Positions 54,564 to 64,000 of a DNA stretch of 64,000 nucleotides are shown one piece after another. Location: positions 310,001 to 374,000 of the forward strand of contig CAYFOK010000001.1 of assembly GCA_964344685.1 (NCBI GenBank), in the 5' to 3' direction. Source of the DNA: Scalindua sp964344685. Lineage in GTDB: Bacteria > Planctomycetota > Brocadiia > Brocadiales > Scalinduaceae. A program made the translations under genes and the position numbers. The notes beneath the pieces are model-generated. The model was not told the DNA's origin. It worked only from the letters and a program-made list of their open reading frames with translations, and made no database searches. Numbering within the stretch: the first letter of the stretch is position 1; the number at the start of each line of letters is the position of its first letter.

Positions 54564-56309
54564 TTAAATTACTATAAGTCTCCAGATCGCTACCATGATA
54601 CCCGCAAGGATAAAATTAAAATCGGTGGTAATTTCACAGGCCAACCCACTGGGTATAAGGCGCTTGTGATAGAGGTACAAATAGCCGCATGCATACGCAA
54701 CACATGGAAGGAGAAAATATGAGAATCCGGAAGTCCATCCATTCTTAGGGCTAGTAATTAATAGTATAGTCAGCAACATTGATATTACTATTAGAATTAT
54801 CTTAGTATTTTTTTTTCCTATTGCAATTGGTATTGTTTCCTTTCCAACAATTCTATCACTTTGAATGTCTCTCACATCAAGCAACACTGTCCTTATGAAA
54901 ACCATGCTGAAAGTAAATGCCAATACAACAGGAAGCGATGATAAAGAGGATTCTGGTGATCCAAGAAACGGAATCAATCCTGTGCTTACAGCCCAGGCTA
55001 TGCTTATAAACATCTCTTTCGAACCAGGAATCTGTGCTAAACTTCGATATCTGAAAATGTGAAGAAATTTCTTTGGAATTATATAAGCTCTGTATGCTAT
55101 TCCAAATATAGATGCAAAGAAAATGCAGAAAAACGCTTCAATGTTAACCGTAAATGCCAAAACAGAGGACAAAATAGCTGCTACAAAACCGAGAACCATG
55201 AAGACTCCTAAGTGCTTCTCGTATAATTCTGCCCTGGATGGTTCACTCAAGGCGGCAGCCTCTTTATTAGCGAAATAGTTTAAGACATACATTGAAAACA
55301 AAAACAATGTTGCAATTGCACAGTATTTAATCCTGGGATTTATGCCAAGCAGGACGGAACTTGCGTAACTGAAGCTTGCAGCTCCAATTCCAATATACAT
55401 GAAACTGCCTATCGAAATTGTAATCGCTTTTTCAGTAAACGATTTTGCCTTTTTCTTTTCTTTGCCTTGATAATTCTGTACCTTATCAACAACCCTCTGG
55501 AGCAGCCAGTTAGGTGTTGAAGCGCCGGCTGTTACACCAACTACACCATAATCTGACAGTTTATTTAAATCCAATTCCTCTTCAGTCTCTACCAGATATG
55601 CAGGTATGCCCCTATCTTCAGAGATTTGAGCCAGCCTATTTGTATTTGCACTACCTCTTCCACCAACTACAACCATTGCATCAACTTCCTCACTCAGGCT
55701 GATTACCTCCTCCTGTCGCCTTGATGTAGAACTGCAAATTGTGTCAAATACCCTGTGATTTTCGTATCTCTGTTTAAGCTCATTTACTATTAATTCAAAA
55801 GTTTTCATATCCTGAGTGGTCTGAGCAACAATACAAATTTTTTCCATGTCAGGCAATTCTGCTACTTCTTCCGGAGAAGAGATTACATATCCATTTCCAT
55901 CGGTATATCCAAGTAATCCTATTACTTCGGCATGCCCTTCATCACCCACTATGACAGTAGAATATCCTTCATTTGTATTCTCTTCAATAATTGATTGTAC
56001 CCGTTTAACGCGCGGACAAGTTGCATCACAGATCTCGGCGCCTGATGCTTCCAGTTCTTCTCTCCTCTTGGGTGTGATGCCATGAGCCCTGATAACAACA
56101 GTACTTTTTGAAAGATCTGTGTCATCCTTGAGGGCCTTGATTCCTTGTTTCTCCAGTTTTTCAAGTACCTGTGGATTATGTATCAAAGGTCCTTCTGTAT
56201 AGACAGTGCCATCATCGCTTCCATCTTTATTAGCGGCATCCAATGCGCTGTCCATAGCCTTACGAACACCCATACAAAAGCCCGCTTTTTTTGCTACTAT
56301 AACTCGCAT
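54564..56309 (-). CDS. ispH: IspH (LytB) fused to a UbiA-type prenyltransferase domain
   Basis: This is a 581-residue fusion. Residues 1-280 are HMBPP reductase, the last step of the MEP isoprenoid route, with the three cluster cysteines (Cys12 in AGFCMGV, CDATCPRV and ICSSTSRRQEE). Residues about 295-581 are a membrane UbiA-like domain with eight or so helices. Its second Asp motif is intact (Asp478, 481, 485 in DVRDIQSDR), but the first (from Asn344, NYFANKEA) has no Asp, unlike the usual NDxxDxxxD. The fusion couples precursor synthesis to a prenyl-transfer-like domain; the altered first motif makes transferase activity uncertain. Confidence 0.88.
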   Translation of the reverse strand: MRVIVAKKAGFCMGVRKAMDSALDAANKDGSDDGTVYTEGPLIHNPQVLEKLEKQGIKALKDDTDLSKSTVVIRAHGITPKRREELEASGAEICDATCPRVKRVQSIIEENTNEGYSTVIVGDEGHAEVIGLLGYTDGNGYVISSPEEVAELPDMEKICIVAQTTQDMKTFELIVNELKQRYENHRVFDTICSSTSRRQEEVISLSEEVDAMVVVGGRGSANTNRLAQISEDRGIPAYLVETEEELDLNKLSDYGVVGVTAGASTPNWLLQRVVDKVQNYQGKEKKKAKSFTEKAITISIGSFMYIGIGAASFSYASSVLLGINPRIKYCAIATLFLFSMYVLNYFANKEAAALSEPSRAELYEKHLGVFMVLGFVAAILSSVLAFTVNIEAFFCIFFASIFGIAYRAYIIPKKFLHIFRYRSLAQIPGSKEMFISIAWAVSTGLIPFLGSPESSLSSLPVVLAFTFSMVFIRTVLLDVRDIQSDRIVGKETIPIAIGKKNTKIILIVISMLLTILLITSPKNGWTSGFSYFLLPCVAYACGYLYLYHKRLIPSGLACEITTDFNFILAGIMVAIWRLIVI

Positions 56310-56597
56310 TTATTATCTATTTTTCTGTTTAAATAAGCAGAGTGTTTTCATGCTGATCCGTGTATAATTTAATATTCCGATAGACTTTCTCACTCAAGCA
56401 TTCATTGAAAATACAATGAAAGTGATTTTATCAACATGCAATTTTCTTGTCAAAGAAATTCAGATCTGATAGAATTGCCTATATCTAAAGTGTTTAGAAG
56501 AAGATATGGTCTTCACTGGAAGATGTTGAGGTAACAATGCACAATAAAGGCAGGGTTTTTTTTCTGGAAATTAATAAAAGAAAATAAGGGATATCAA

Positions 56598-57104
56598 ATG
56601 GATTTGTACGAAACTATAAGTATGAGAAGAAGCATAAGAGCATATAAAAAGGATCCGGTGGAAGACGATAAGCTGGGTAGAATTCTTAATGCTGCACGGC
56701 TTGCACCAACTGCTGCCAACAGACAGCCATTTTCACTTATCGTAGTTAAAAATGAACAGGTTAAACACAAATTAAAAGATGCATACTCACAGAAATGGTT
56801 TTATACTGCACCGGTAATTATATGTGCATGTGCAGTACCTGACACTGCATGGAAAAGAAATGACGGAAAGGGTTACGTTGATGTTGATGTGGCGATAGCA
56901 ATGGATCATTTGATACTTGCCGCTTCTGCCGAAGGACTTGGTACCTGCTGGATAGCTGCTTTTAAGCCGGGGGTAGTAAAAGAGGTATTAAACATACCGG
57001 ATAATTTAGAACCTCTGATTTTAACACCACTGGGTTATCCTGAGGTCATTCCGGAACCAACTTTTCGAAAACCAATGGAAGAAATGGTAAGAGAAATCAA
57101 GTGA
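56598..57104 (+). CDS. nitroreductase-family protein
   Basis: This is a 168-residue FMN-dependent oxidoreductase of the nitroreductase superfamily: SMRRSIRAYKKDPVEDDKL, AARLAPTAANRQPF, VDVAIAMDHLILAASAEGLG, TCWIAAF. The C-terminus is PEVIPEPTFRKPMEEMV. Substrate unknown; many such proteins reduce quinones or nitro compounds. A single gene. Confidence 0.92.
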   Translation: MDLYETISMRRSIRAYKKDPVEDDKLGRILNAARLAPTAANRQPFSLIVVKNEQVKHKLKDAYSQKWFYTAPVIICACAVPDTAWKRNDGKGYVDVDVAIAMDHLILAASAEGLGTCWIAAFKPGVVKEVLNIPDNLEPLILTPLGYPEVIPEPTFRKPMEEMVREIK

Positions 57105-57283
57105 ATGTGCAGCAATAATTCACGCCTAATACAGCTCTACACTTCAGTTGAAAATTGTGTGAGTATCCATTCATCAGGAGTGCCTCATTTGAGTAGCTCT
57201 AGAGAGTCAAATGTAAAAAGACTACCAGGGTTTTGGTTATAGCATTTAATTAAATATTAATAACTTCTTAACAGGTATAAAAG

Positions 57284-58474
57284 ATGACAACTGTTGCAAT
57301 TTCGCGTTGTGATAATTATGAATTAGAGAAGGTCAGCGCGGCGGTAAAAAAATGTTTAAGTTTGATAGATAACATCGAAACCACCGTAAGGCCTGGAATG
57401 AAGGTATTACTTAAACTAAACCTTCTTTCAGCTTCTTTAGGACCGGAAAGGGCGGTTAATACTCATCCCGCAGTTATCAGGGCGCTTGTAGACATATTTA
57501 AGAACGATTACGGGTGTGAGGTTTATATTGGAGATTCTTGCGGCAGCTTAAGAACCGGCTCTACAGACAAGGCTTTTAGAGTTACACAGATAGATAAAAT
57601 AGCAGAAGAGACTGGTGCCGTTATCATAAACTTTGATAAGGATGAGGCCATTGACATAATAAATAAGAATGCTGTAATTTTAAAGGAATTCAAGATTGCA
57701 AAGACTGTTAAGTCGGTAGATATTGTAGTGAATGTTCCGAAGCTGAAAACACACGGTTTAACAAGATACACAGGTGCAATTAAGAATATGTTTGGTTCCA
57801 TACCTGCAAATGGAAAGAAAAATGTGCACCTTCTGGCACCAAAAAATAGATTAATGGCGCAGGCATTGGTTGATGTTTTTGAGATGGTACAACCACATAT
57901 CACTATAATGGATGCAGTTATTGGAATGGAAGGTAACGGCCCTAACGCCGGAGATCCCAGAAAGGTTGGGTTAATAATTGCCGGCTATGATGGTGTTGCA
58001 TTGGATGCTGTTGCAAGTACCATCATCGGATTCGAACCTATGAAGGTGCCTATAATCAAGTATGCGCATGAAAGAAAACTGGGTACCGCAGATATCAGTG
58101 AGATTGATGTTTCAGGTGAGGAAGTCAGCAATGTTACAGTAGCTGATTTTAAAAAGCCTTCCAGCTCTGCACAGGATTTTGCATCTAACTATATTCCAAA
58201 CTTTATTCTTGCTAAAATGTTTGATAATAGCTGCTCTTGTGTTTCCACAGTTTATGAGCCAAATTGTACAAGATGTTATGAGTGTATCAGAAATTGTCCG
58301 GCTAAAGCAATGTCTGCACCGGATGGTAAGGTGATAGTCGATGAGGACAAATGTATTGGCTGCTTTTGCTGTGATGAGGTTTGCAATTATAAGGCAATTG
58401 AGATGAAGCGTACGTTTCTTGGCAGGGCTTTCTTGAAAATGGCAGTTTTCTTAGGTGTAGAAAGATTGCAGTAG
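57284..58474 (+). CDS. DUF362 protein with two C-terminal 4Fe-4S clusters
   Basis: This is a 396-residue protein. The DUF362 domain (about 1-300) has VPKLKTHGLTRYTGAIKNMF and DAVIGMEGNGPNAGDPRKV. The ferredoxin tail carries two clusters: CTRCYECIRNCP and CIGCFCCDEVC. DUF362 proteins are common in anaerobes and are probably redox enzymes; the exact reaction is unknown. The gene stands alone and faces csrA. Confidence 0.88.
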   Translation: MTTVAISRCDNYELEKVSAAVKKCLSLIDNIETTVRPGMKVLLKLNLLSASLGPERAVNTHPAVIRALVDIFKNDYGCEVYIGDSCGSLRTGSTDKAFRVTQIDKIAEETGAVIINFDKDEAIDIINKNAVILKEFKIAKTVKSVDIVVNVPKLKTHGLTRYTGAIKNMFGSIPANGKKNVHLLAPKNRLMAQALVDVFEMVQPHITIMDAVIGMEGNGPNAGDPRKVGLIIAGYDGVALDAVASTIIGFEPMKVPIIKYAHERKLGTADISEIDVSGEEVSNVTVADFKKPSSSAQDFASNYIPNFILAKMFDNSCSCVSTVYEPNCTRCYECIRNCPAKAMSAPDGKVIVDEDKCIGCFCCDEVCNYKAIEMKRTFLGRAFLKMAVFLGVERLQ

Positions 58475-58571
58475 AAATATTTTGATGACGTAGAAGGCGA
58501 TAAAAAAATATATGGTTGCGGTAAACAACATGTCAGGCTTTTCGTGCCTGGATGATTAAAGTGAAACAAGA

Positions 58572-58781
58572 TTATTTCTTTCCAAGATTAATTGTAGTTG
58601 AAGCGGACGACAATTGATTTTCATCTTTAACTTTTTTCGCGACTTCTTCTCTATTTATAGTGATGTGTTTTGGCGCATCAATCCCCAATTTGATTTGCTG
58701 CTTATTAATATCTATAACAGTTATCTTGATATTATCTTCGATTATGATGCTTTCACCTAACCGTCTTGTTAGTATGAGCAT
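58572..58781 (-). CDS. csrA: carbon storage regulator CsrA
   Basis: This is a 69-residue RNA-binding regulator. MLILTRRLGESIIIED at the start contains Leu4 and Arg6; NREEVAKKV near residue 44 holds the second RNA-contact Arg. CsrA binds GGA motifs near ribosome binding sites and blocks translation. The C-terminal tail (KDENQLSSASTTINLGKK) is somewhat extended. No FliW gene is in the window. Confidence 0.96.
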   Translation of the reverse strand: MLILTRRLGESIIIEDNIKITVIDINKQQIKLGIDAPKHITINREEVAKKVKDENQLSSASTTINLGKK

Positions 58782-58924
58782 TTTTCACATTCCTAAGTTT
58801 TATGTTAAAATTCTATCAATCAAGCCTAAGATATGTTTCTTCCGATAAACGGTTTTTAGTACAGTAGTTTATAAGTTTTATGTATTAAGTCAAGATGATT
58901 TACATTGAATTTTGAAAAGCTTTA

Positions 58925-59047
58925 TTAGCTCTTATGATAAAATGTAGTAGTTTGTTGTTTCAGCATATCGAAGATTTTCTCATCTGCAGCTACAACTTCA
59001 ATCTCTTCAACCTTTACTATCACAATATGCCTCTCTTTACAATTCAT
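58925..59047 (-). CDS. possible 40-residue small protein
   Basis: A minus-strand frame upstream of csrA reads MNCKERHIVIVKVEEIEVV, then AADEKIFDMLKQQTTTFYHK, then Ser and stop. It has no clear ribosome binding site and no recognised family. Amino acid composition is protein-like, so it is listed with low confidence. Confidence 0.25.
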   Translation of the reverse strand: MNCKERHIVIVKVEEIEVVAADEKIFDMLKQQTTTFYHKS

Positions 59048-59200
59048 TTATAATTTAGATCCAATCTGTAAATTTTTTCGTTGAATTACGTACAAATAGC
59101 AGTTCAAGGGTCTAACAGGCCAGTTTGTAATTGACAGGTTTTGTGCCTTTTTGATATAAGACTACTAATAGAATTTCATAAAATTAACAGAGGACAGGGC

Positions 59201-60481
59201 ATGGCAAATATAGAAAATACTGCTGCAAGGGAAATACTTGATTCCAGGGGTAACCCTACAGTTGAGGTAGATATAGTACTGGATGATGGTACATTAGGCC
59301 GGGCGGCAGTCCCATCAGGTGCGTCCACAGGTCGTCACGAAGCTTGTGAATTAAGAGACGGTGATCCAAAGCGATATCTCGGAAAGGGAGTTACCAAAGC
59401 TATTAATAATATAACAGAAAAAATAGGTCCAAAGATATTGGGCATGGATCCCTCAGAACAGGAAAGTATTGACAAACTGATGATTGATCTGGATGGAACT
59501 GAAAATAAAAGCAATTTGGGTGCTAATGCCATCCTGGGAGTCTCTATTGCGATAGCAAGAGCAGCTGCAAATATGTTAAATAAGCCGTTGTATAGTTATA
59601 TTGGAAATAATGATGACTACATCATACCCGTACCCATGATGAATATTATTAACGGTGGAGAGCATGCTGATAACAATCTTGATATTCAGGAATTTATGAT
59701 TATGCCGGTTGGTACTGACTGTTTTAAGGATGCATTAAGGATGGGGGCAGAAGTATTTCACAGCTTAAAAAAGATTCTTAATGCCAGGGGTTATAACACA
59801 AATGTAGGTGATGAAGGCGGTTTTGCTCCTGAACTGAAATGTAATGAAGAGGCTCTGGAGACTATAATGGAAGCTATAAGTAAGGCCGGCTATACACCCG
59901 GCAAGGATATATTGCTGGCGCTGGATACAGCTGCAAATGAAGTTTATAAAGATGGAAAATACGTTTTAAAGGCAGAAGCCGACCCTGAAAAATCTATTGA
60001 AGGTATGATATCGTTCTATGAGGACTTGATCTCTAACTACCCCATTTATTCGATAGAAGATGGACTTGCAGAGGATGATTGGGATGGTTGGAAGGCTTTA
60101 ACGGAAAGACTTGGCAGCAGAGTACAGCTCGTTGGAGATGATCTGTTCGTTACGAACATTAATAGATTAAAGAAAGGTATTGATTTGGGAATAACTAATT
60201 CAATATTGATCAAGCTTAATCAGATAGGTACAATTACGGAAACCATCCAGACTATAGAGATGGCTAAATCAAATGGTTTTACCACAGTCATATCACATCG
60301 CTCCGGAGAGACGGAAGATACTATAATATCCGATGTTGCAGTAGCAACCGATGCAGGGCAAATCAAGGCAGGTTCACTTTCCAGAACAGACCGCATATGC
60401 AAATATAATCAATTGTTGAGGATAGAGGAAGAACTTGGAGATAATGCTGTTTATGGTGCCGCTTCTTTGAAGATGAAATAA
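59201..60481 (+). CDS. eno: enolase
   Basis: This is a 426-residue glycolytic enzyme (2-phosphoglycerate to PEP). AREILDSRGNPTVEVDI opens it, with VPSGASTGRHEACELRD, SNLGANAILGVSIAIARA, MNIINGGEHADNNLDIQEFM, GDEGGFAPEL, the catalytic Lys region SILIKLNQIGT and SHRSGETEDT. I choose the ATG at 59201 (AGAGGACAGGGC before it) over the further upstream frame opening at 59141. The C-terminus is typical. Confidence 0.98.
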   Translation: MANIENTAAREILDSRGNPTVEVDIVLDDGTLGRAAVPSGASTGRHEACELRDGDPKRYLGKGVTKAINNITEKIGPKILGMDPSEQESIDKLMIDLDGTENKSNLGANAILGVSIAIARAAANMLNKPLYSYIGNNDDYIIPVPMMNIINGGEHADNNLDIQEFMIMPVGTDCFKDALRMGAEVFHSLKKILNARGYNTNVGDEGGFAPELKCNEEALETIMEAISKAGYTPGKDILLALDTAANEVYKDGKYVLKAEADPEKSIEGMISFYEDLISNYPIYSIEDGLAEDDWDGWKALTERLGSRVQLVGDDLFVTNINRLKKGIDLGITNSILIKLNQIGTITETIQTIEMAKSNGFTTVISHRSGETEDTIISDVAVATDAGQIKAGSLSRTDRICKYNQLLRIEEELGDNAVYGAASLKMK

Positions 60482-60550
60482 CTTGCTTATCTTATGGTTT
60501 GAACAATTGTTAGGTATTTGATTCCAAATTATCTTTTGAAATAAAGAATT

Positions 60551-60982
60551 ATGCTAAGGCGCTTCCTGTTTACCTTTTCTATAGTGACTTCTATAATAAT
60601 TGTCTTTTCTGTTATTGTTACTCAAAAAAGGGAGGAGAGGAGGGCTCTTGAAACAAAGCAAAAGGTGCTTGCCGAAAAAGTTGATTCCTTAAGAAAAGAA
60701 AACAAAAGGCTCAAAGAAGAAAACAAGGCACTCGTAAATGACCCGATACAAGTCGAGAGGGAAGCCAGAGATAATTATGGGTATACTAAAGAAGGTGAAA
60801 CTGTTTATAAAAAATACAAATTTAATATTTCTGAGCCAGAGGGTGATAAGGCTGGGGGGGCAGCTAAATCCGGTGGTCTGGAAGCGTTTTTATTCGAAGG
60901 TCCTTTTCCGTGGCAGGTACCTTTAGGTCTGATAGTGATAGCCACTCTGTTCTTGCTGCTTTTTTATAAATATGAACGTTAA
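60551..60982 (+). CDS. FtsB/DivIC-type septum formation initiator
   Basis: This is a 143-residue protein with a membrane helix (about 7-24), a coiled coil (about 25-65, EKVDSLRKENKRLKEENKAL) and the family tail IQVEREARDNYGYTKEGETV. It is extended by a Gly-rich stretch and a second hydrophobic helix (PLGLIVIATLFLLLF), unusual for FtsB. A G7 tract (60854-60860) lies in the coding region. It overlaps proA by 11 bp. Probable member of the FtsQBL divisome complex. Confidence 0.8.
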   Translation: MLRRFLFTFSIVTSIIIVFSVIVTQKREERRALETKQKVLAEKVDSLRKENKRLKEENKALVNDPIQVEREARDNYGYTKEGETVYKKYKFNISEPEGDKAGGAAKSGGLEAFLFEGPFPWQVPLGLIVIATLFLLLFYKYER

Positions 60983-62225
60983 AGCTTATATAGATAAGAT
61001 TGTAAGAGATGCTAAGAATGCATCACGTAAGACGGCTATTACCGGTACGTCTATCAAGAATGCCGCACTGGAGCAAATGGCGTGCAATTTCATTAACAGC
61101 AAGGAGATGCTGATAGCGGAAAATGAAAAGGACTTAAGTGCTGCAGAGGAAAATGGATTATCTTCAGCTATGATAGATAGATTACGATTGACGGAGTCGC
61201 GCATAGAAGCTATGGCGGAGGGCATAAGAGAGGTGATAAATCTTAATGATCCCGTTGGTGAAATAATGGAAGAAACTGTACGTCCAAACGGTCTTGATAT
61301 TCAAAAGATAAGAGTTCCCATAGGCGTTATAATCATTATCTATGAATCGCGGCCAAATGTTACGGCGGATGCGGCATCGCTTTGCTTAAAAACAGGTAAT
61401 GCAACAATACTTCGTGGTGGTAAAGAGTCAATACATTCTAATGTTGCCATCTACAGGCAGATAAGCCTCGCACTTGAAAAGGTTGGCCTTGATGAAAATG
61501 CTATTCAGGTTATTGAGACTGCTGATCGTGAAGCTGTTGGCCACCTTCTCAAGGCAGATAAATATGCAGATCTGGTTATTCCAAGAGGTGGGGAGAGTTT
61601 GATACGGAATGTTGTTGAAAACTCCACTATTCCAGTCATAAAACATTATAAGGGTGTTTGTCATGTTTATGTGGACGAATTTGCTGATACAGATATGGCC
61701 AGAGAGGTGTGCCTGAATTCAAAGCTCCAGAGGCCGGGTACCTGCAATGCTATGGAGACAATGCTGGTGCACGAGAAGATATCAGGTACCTTCCTCCCTG
61801 ATGTTTACAAGGAAATGTTGGCCGCTGGTGTAGAAATGCGTGGGTGCGAAAAGAGCCGTAAGATTATTCCTGAAATTAAACAGGCTGTTGAAGGGGACTG
61901 GTCGGAAGAGTATCTGGAAAAAATACTTTCCGTAAAAGTTGTTTCGTCTATTGATGATGCTATTGAGCATATTTCAGTCTATGGTTCCTCACATTCAGAC
62001 TCTATAGTAACTGCAGACAAATCCAATGCTAAGAGATTTACAGATGAGGTTGACTCTGCTGCGGTATACGTCAATGCCTCCACGCGCTTTACTGATGGAT
62101 TTGAGTTCGGGATGGGAGCAGAAATAGGCATCAGTACAGACAAACTTCATGCTCGCGGGCCAATGGGGCTTCAAGAACTCACATCATACAAATACATCAT
62201 CCACGGCACAGGACAAATCCGTTAG
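60972..62225 (+). CDS. proA: gamma-glutamyl phosphate reductase
   Basis: This is a 417-residue aldehyde-dehydrogenase-fold enzyme of proline synthesis (glutamyl-5-phosphate to glutamate semialdehyde). Visible blocks: RVPIGVIIIIYESRPNVTAD, TGNATILRGGKES, the catalytic Cys in LQRPGTCNAMETML, and STRFTDGFEFGMGAEIGIST. Length is standard. The proline kinase gene proB is not in the window. Confidence 0.97.
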   Translation: MNVKAYIDKIVRDAKNASRKTAITGTSIKNAALEQMACNFINSKEMLIAENEKDLSAAEENGLSSAMIDRLRLTESRIEAMAEGIREVINLNDPVGEIMEETVRPNGLDIQKIRVPIGVIIIIYESRPNVTADAASLCLKTGNATILRGGKESIHSNVAIYRQISLALEKVGLDENAIQVIETADREAVGHLLKADKYADLVIPRGGESLIRNVVENSTIPVIKHYKGVCHVYVDEFADTDMAREVCLNSKLQRPGTCNAMETMLVHEKISGTFLPDVYKEMLAAGVEMRGCEKSRKIIPEIKQAVEGDWSEEYLEKILSVKVVSSIDDAIEHISVYGSSHSDSIVTADKSNAKRFTDEVDSAAVYVNASTRFTDGFEFGMGAEIGISTDKLHARGPMGLQELTSYKYIIHGTGQIR

Positions 62226-62379
62226 TAAAGGTTTGCAAAATGGGGGATAAAGGTTTAATAAAGAATATCTGTTGTTTTAGCTTGATTTTTCATATTTGAT
62301 GAGATATCTTCAGTCTTGAAATATTTTGGTAGTTTTCTCTGAAATTAAAGATTCAGGAATTATTTCTCAGGGGTTTACT

Positions 62380-63639
62380 ATGAAAAGAAAACTTTTACCG
62401 GCATTTTCTTTAATGATCTTGCTTTCGTTGCTGGCAGGTTGTTTACAGCTGCAGACAAGGTTTTTGCCACACCACGTGAGCCTGGAAGAAGAGTTTCAAA
62501 CGGGGAAATATGTACCAAAGATTAAAAACCTTTTTATTATACTGGATGCTTCATCATCTATGAGTGTGCCATATGCAGGTAAGGATGGTAAGGAGGTTTC
62601 TAAGCTTACGGTTGCGAAAGATTTTATTAAACATATGAACAATACTATGCCTGCGATGGATGTTAACTGTGCCATTCAAACATTTGGCCGTGGAATTGAG
62701 GTACCGATACAACAGACAGAAACCATATATGGAATGACTGCTTATTCCAGGTCTGGACTGGAACAAAGTTTAAATCGTATAAATTTCCTTGCTGAGGGCA
62801 ACAGTCCGGCCGGGCTCGCCATCAGCGAAATCAGTAATACTATAGGGTCTATTAAAGGTGCGAATGCTGTGATCTTTATAAGTGATGGTGAACATCTGGT
62901 GGAATGGAATCCTCTTGCAAAAGTCAGGGACATGGAAAATCGTTATGGAGACTGGACCTGCTTTTATACGGTTTGGATTGGAAATAATCCTGAAGGAAAA
63001 ACATTTCTGGAAGAACTTGCCGGAGAAATGGGTTGCGGTATTGCAACATCTATTGATCAAATTGCATCAAACGAGGACATGGTAAATTTTGTAAAGCAAG
63101 TATTTCTTACAACTGATGCCGACAGTGACAAAGATGGAATTCCGGATAGCCTGGATAAGTGTCCTGGTACTCCGATTGGGGTTGAAGTAGATGAGTCCGG
63201 ATGCCCTAAGCTTGCCCAGACGGATAGTGACGGTGATGGGGTCTTTGATGACATTGATGAATGTCAGGATACGCCGGTAGGAGCTGTTGTTGATGATAGA
63301 GGATGCTGGGTAGTCAAAGGTGTGCAGTTTGATTATAAAAAATGGGATGTTAAGCCAAAGTTTAATTCAAACCTGGATAATATAGAAAATATTTTGAGAA
63401 ATAACCCCGGGTTGAAGATAAGAATTGAGGGGCATACTGACGATGTTGGGTCAATGAAGTACAATATTGGTCTCTCCGGCAAAAGGGCTCAGGCAATTAA
63501 GGACTATCTGGTAGACAAAGGCATAGATTCGTCACGAATTACTACAAAAGGATTTGGGTATTCGAAGCCAATTGCAGATAATGATACGCCTACGGGACGT
63601 GCTTTGAACCGCAGGGCTGAAATCATACCTGTAAAATAG
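62380..63639 (+). CDS. lipoprotein with vWA, TSP3 and OmpA domains
   Basis: This is a 419-residue outer-membrane lipoprotein from the ATG at 62380 (lipobox SLLAGC). A vWA-type domain (about 45-235) shows the MIDAS motif DASSSMS. Two thrombospondin type-3 calcium repeats follow (DSDKDGIPDSLDKCPGTP, DSDGDGVFDDIDECQDTP), then a C-terminal OmpA domain that binds peptidoglycan (IRIEGHTDDVG, LSGKRAQAIKDYLV, NRRAEI). It may link the cell wall to an external ligand. The combination of vWA with OmpA on one lipoprotein is known in Planctomycetes. Confidence 0.88.
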   Translation: MKRKLLPAFSLMILLSLLAGCLQLQTRFLPHHVSLEEEFQTGKYVPKIKNLFIILDASSSMSVPYAGKDGKEVSKLTVAKDFIKHMNNTMPAMDVNCAIQTFGRGIEVPIQQTETIYGMTAYSRSGLEQSLNRINFLAEGNSPAGLAISEISNTIGSIKGANAVIFISDGEHLVEWNPLAKVRDMENRYGDWTCFYTVWIGNNPEGKTFLEELAGEMGCGIATSIDQIASNEDMVNFVKQVFLTTDADSDKDGIPDSLDKCPGTPIGVEVDESGCPKLAQTDSDGDGVFDDIDECQDTPVGAVVDDRGCWVVKGVQFDYKKWDVKPKFNSNLDNIENILRNNPGLKIRIEGHTDDVGSMKYNIGLSGKRAQAIKDYLVDKGIDSSRITTKGFGYSKPIADNDTPTGRALNRRAEIIPVK

Positions 63640-63708
63640 AGGAGTTGGATATTGGATTGGATCAGCAACTGTTTAAAATCCTGAGGTGAACACAGCAGCT
63701 TGAGAGTT

Positions 63709-64000
63709 TTAAATCTTTGATTTCCACTCATTGCCATGCATATAAAAGTGTATGGCAATGAACAATATGGCAAAGGAACAATAACCAATTGCAAAATCAG
63801 TTGCCATAGCACATCCAAACACACTGACCACACCGTTTGGTGTAAGCTCATATGCATGTATAATGCCTACAAAAGAAAGTAATGCTGCTCCCAGCGACCA
63901 GATACTAGCCAATAAGAAGTTCTTTTCAATCAAAAAGACTGAAATGGAAGCCAGTATCATGGACGTAAAGATAAAACCTCTCTCAAGTGATATCATTCCG
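63709..64000 (-). CDS. C-terminal part of a permease-like membrane protein, cut by window edge
   Basis: The minus-strand frame runs open through the window end. The visible 97 residues hold three hydrophobic segments (FIFTSMILASISVFLI, ASIWSLGAALLSFVGIIHAY, YCSFAILFIAIHFYM). The pattern resembles the end of a NCS2-like (xanthine/uracil or adenine-type) permease, but this is uncertain. The ATG at 63996 is probably internal. Confidence 0.5.
   Translation of the reverse strand, partial: GMISLERGFIFTSMILASISVFLIEKNFLLASIWSLGAALLSFVGIIHAYELTPNGVVSVFGCAMATDFAIGYCSFAILFIAIHFYMHGNEWKSKI

Overview
This window looks like chromosome from a low-GC Gram-negative bacterium, most probably a planctomycete of the anammox (Brocadiales, Scalindua-like) type. 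The supporting signs are lipoproteins and OmpA-type surface proteins, LL-diaminopimelate aminotransferase (dapL), a CxxCH multiheme protein fused to a metallophosphoesterase domain, a CcdA/thioredoxin module, an IspH-UbiA fusion, csrA, and many regulatory proteins (PilZ, HD-GYP, bacteriohemerythrin, PAS). The taxonomic call is an inference from gene content; no rRNA or other marker is present.

Layout. 1-1182: the end of a DUF1566 protein, a small membrane protein and a SemiSWEET-like transporter. 1243-9280: an integrated mobile element of about 8.0 kb, not labelled by any single gene but well bounded. A perfect 17-bp direct repeat (1243-1259 and 9264-9280) flanks a block of same-strand genes: a terminase-small-subunit-like HTH protein, three small exported proteins, an AAA+-like protein with a degenerate P-loop, an excisionase-like protein, a primase-polymerase/SF3 helicase, a zinc-finger protein, a second excisionase-like protein and a tyrosine integrase. 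Arrays of TTGACTAC with 11-bp spacing lie inside both ends and look like integrase arm-type sites. The element sits in the first codons of a CPA2 antiporter gene and re-creates its start. It resembles a very small phage satellite or integrative plasmid and is the most interesting object here.

9.2-34 kb: antiporter; a thiol/iron-sulfur group on the minus strand (trxA, ccdA, a 39-codon desulforedoxin gene, cysteine desulfurase); an ankyrin protein, YdcF-like protein, PAS protein and secreted nuclease; a beta-propeller-like exported repeat protein; a c-di-GMP-flavoured stretch (two PilZ proteins, bacteriohemerythrin, HD-GYP); a GH15-like glycosidase; and a 1490-residue surface fibre protein ending in an S74 self-cleaving chaperone. 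Intergenic gaps in this part are long and carry dispersed repeats.

34-46 kb, mostly minus strand: initiator tRNA-Met with a clear promoter and terminator, argS, an MFS transporter, an exported serine protease next to a flavoprotein, trpS, dapL, a flavin-binding protein, DAHP synthase and two tandem eight-bladed PQQ-like propeller proteins. 46-64 kb: metallophosphoesterase-tetraheme fusion; galT, histidine kinase, response regulator and glgC in one probable operon; a LarA-like protein; DUF502; the IspH-UbiA fusion; nitroreductase; a DUF362-ferredoxin protein; csrA; eno, ftsB-like and proA; a vWA-TSP3-OmpA lipoprotein; and the C-terminus of a permease-like protein cut by the window edge.
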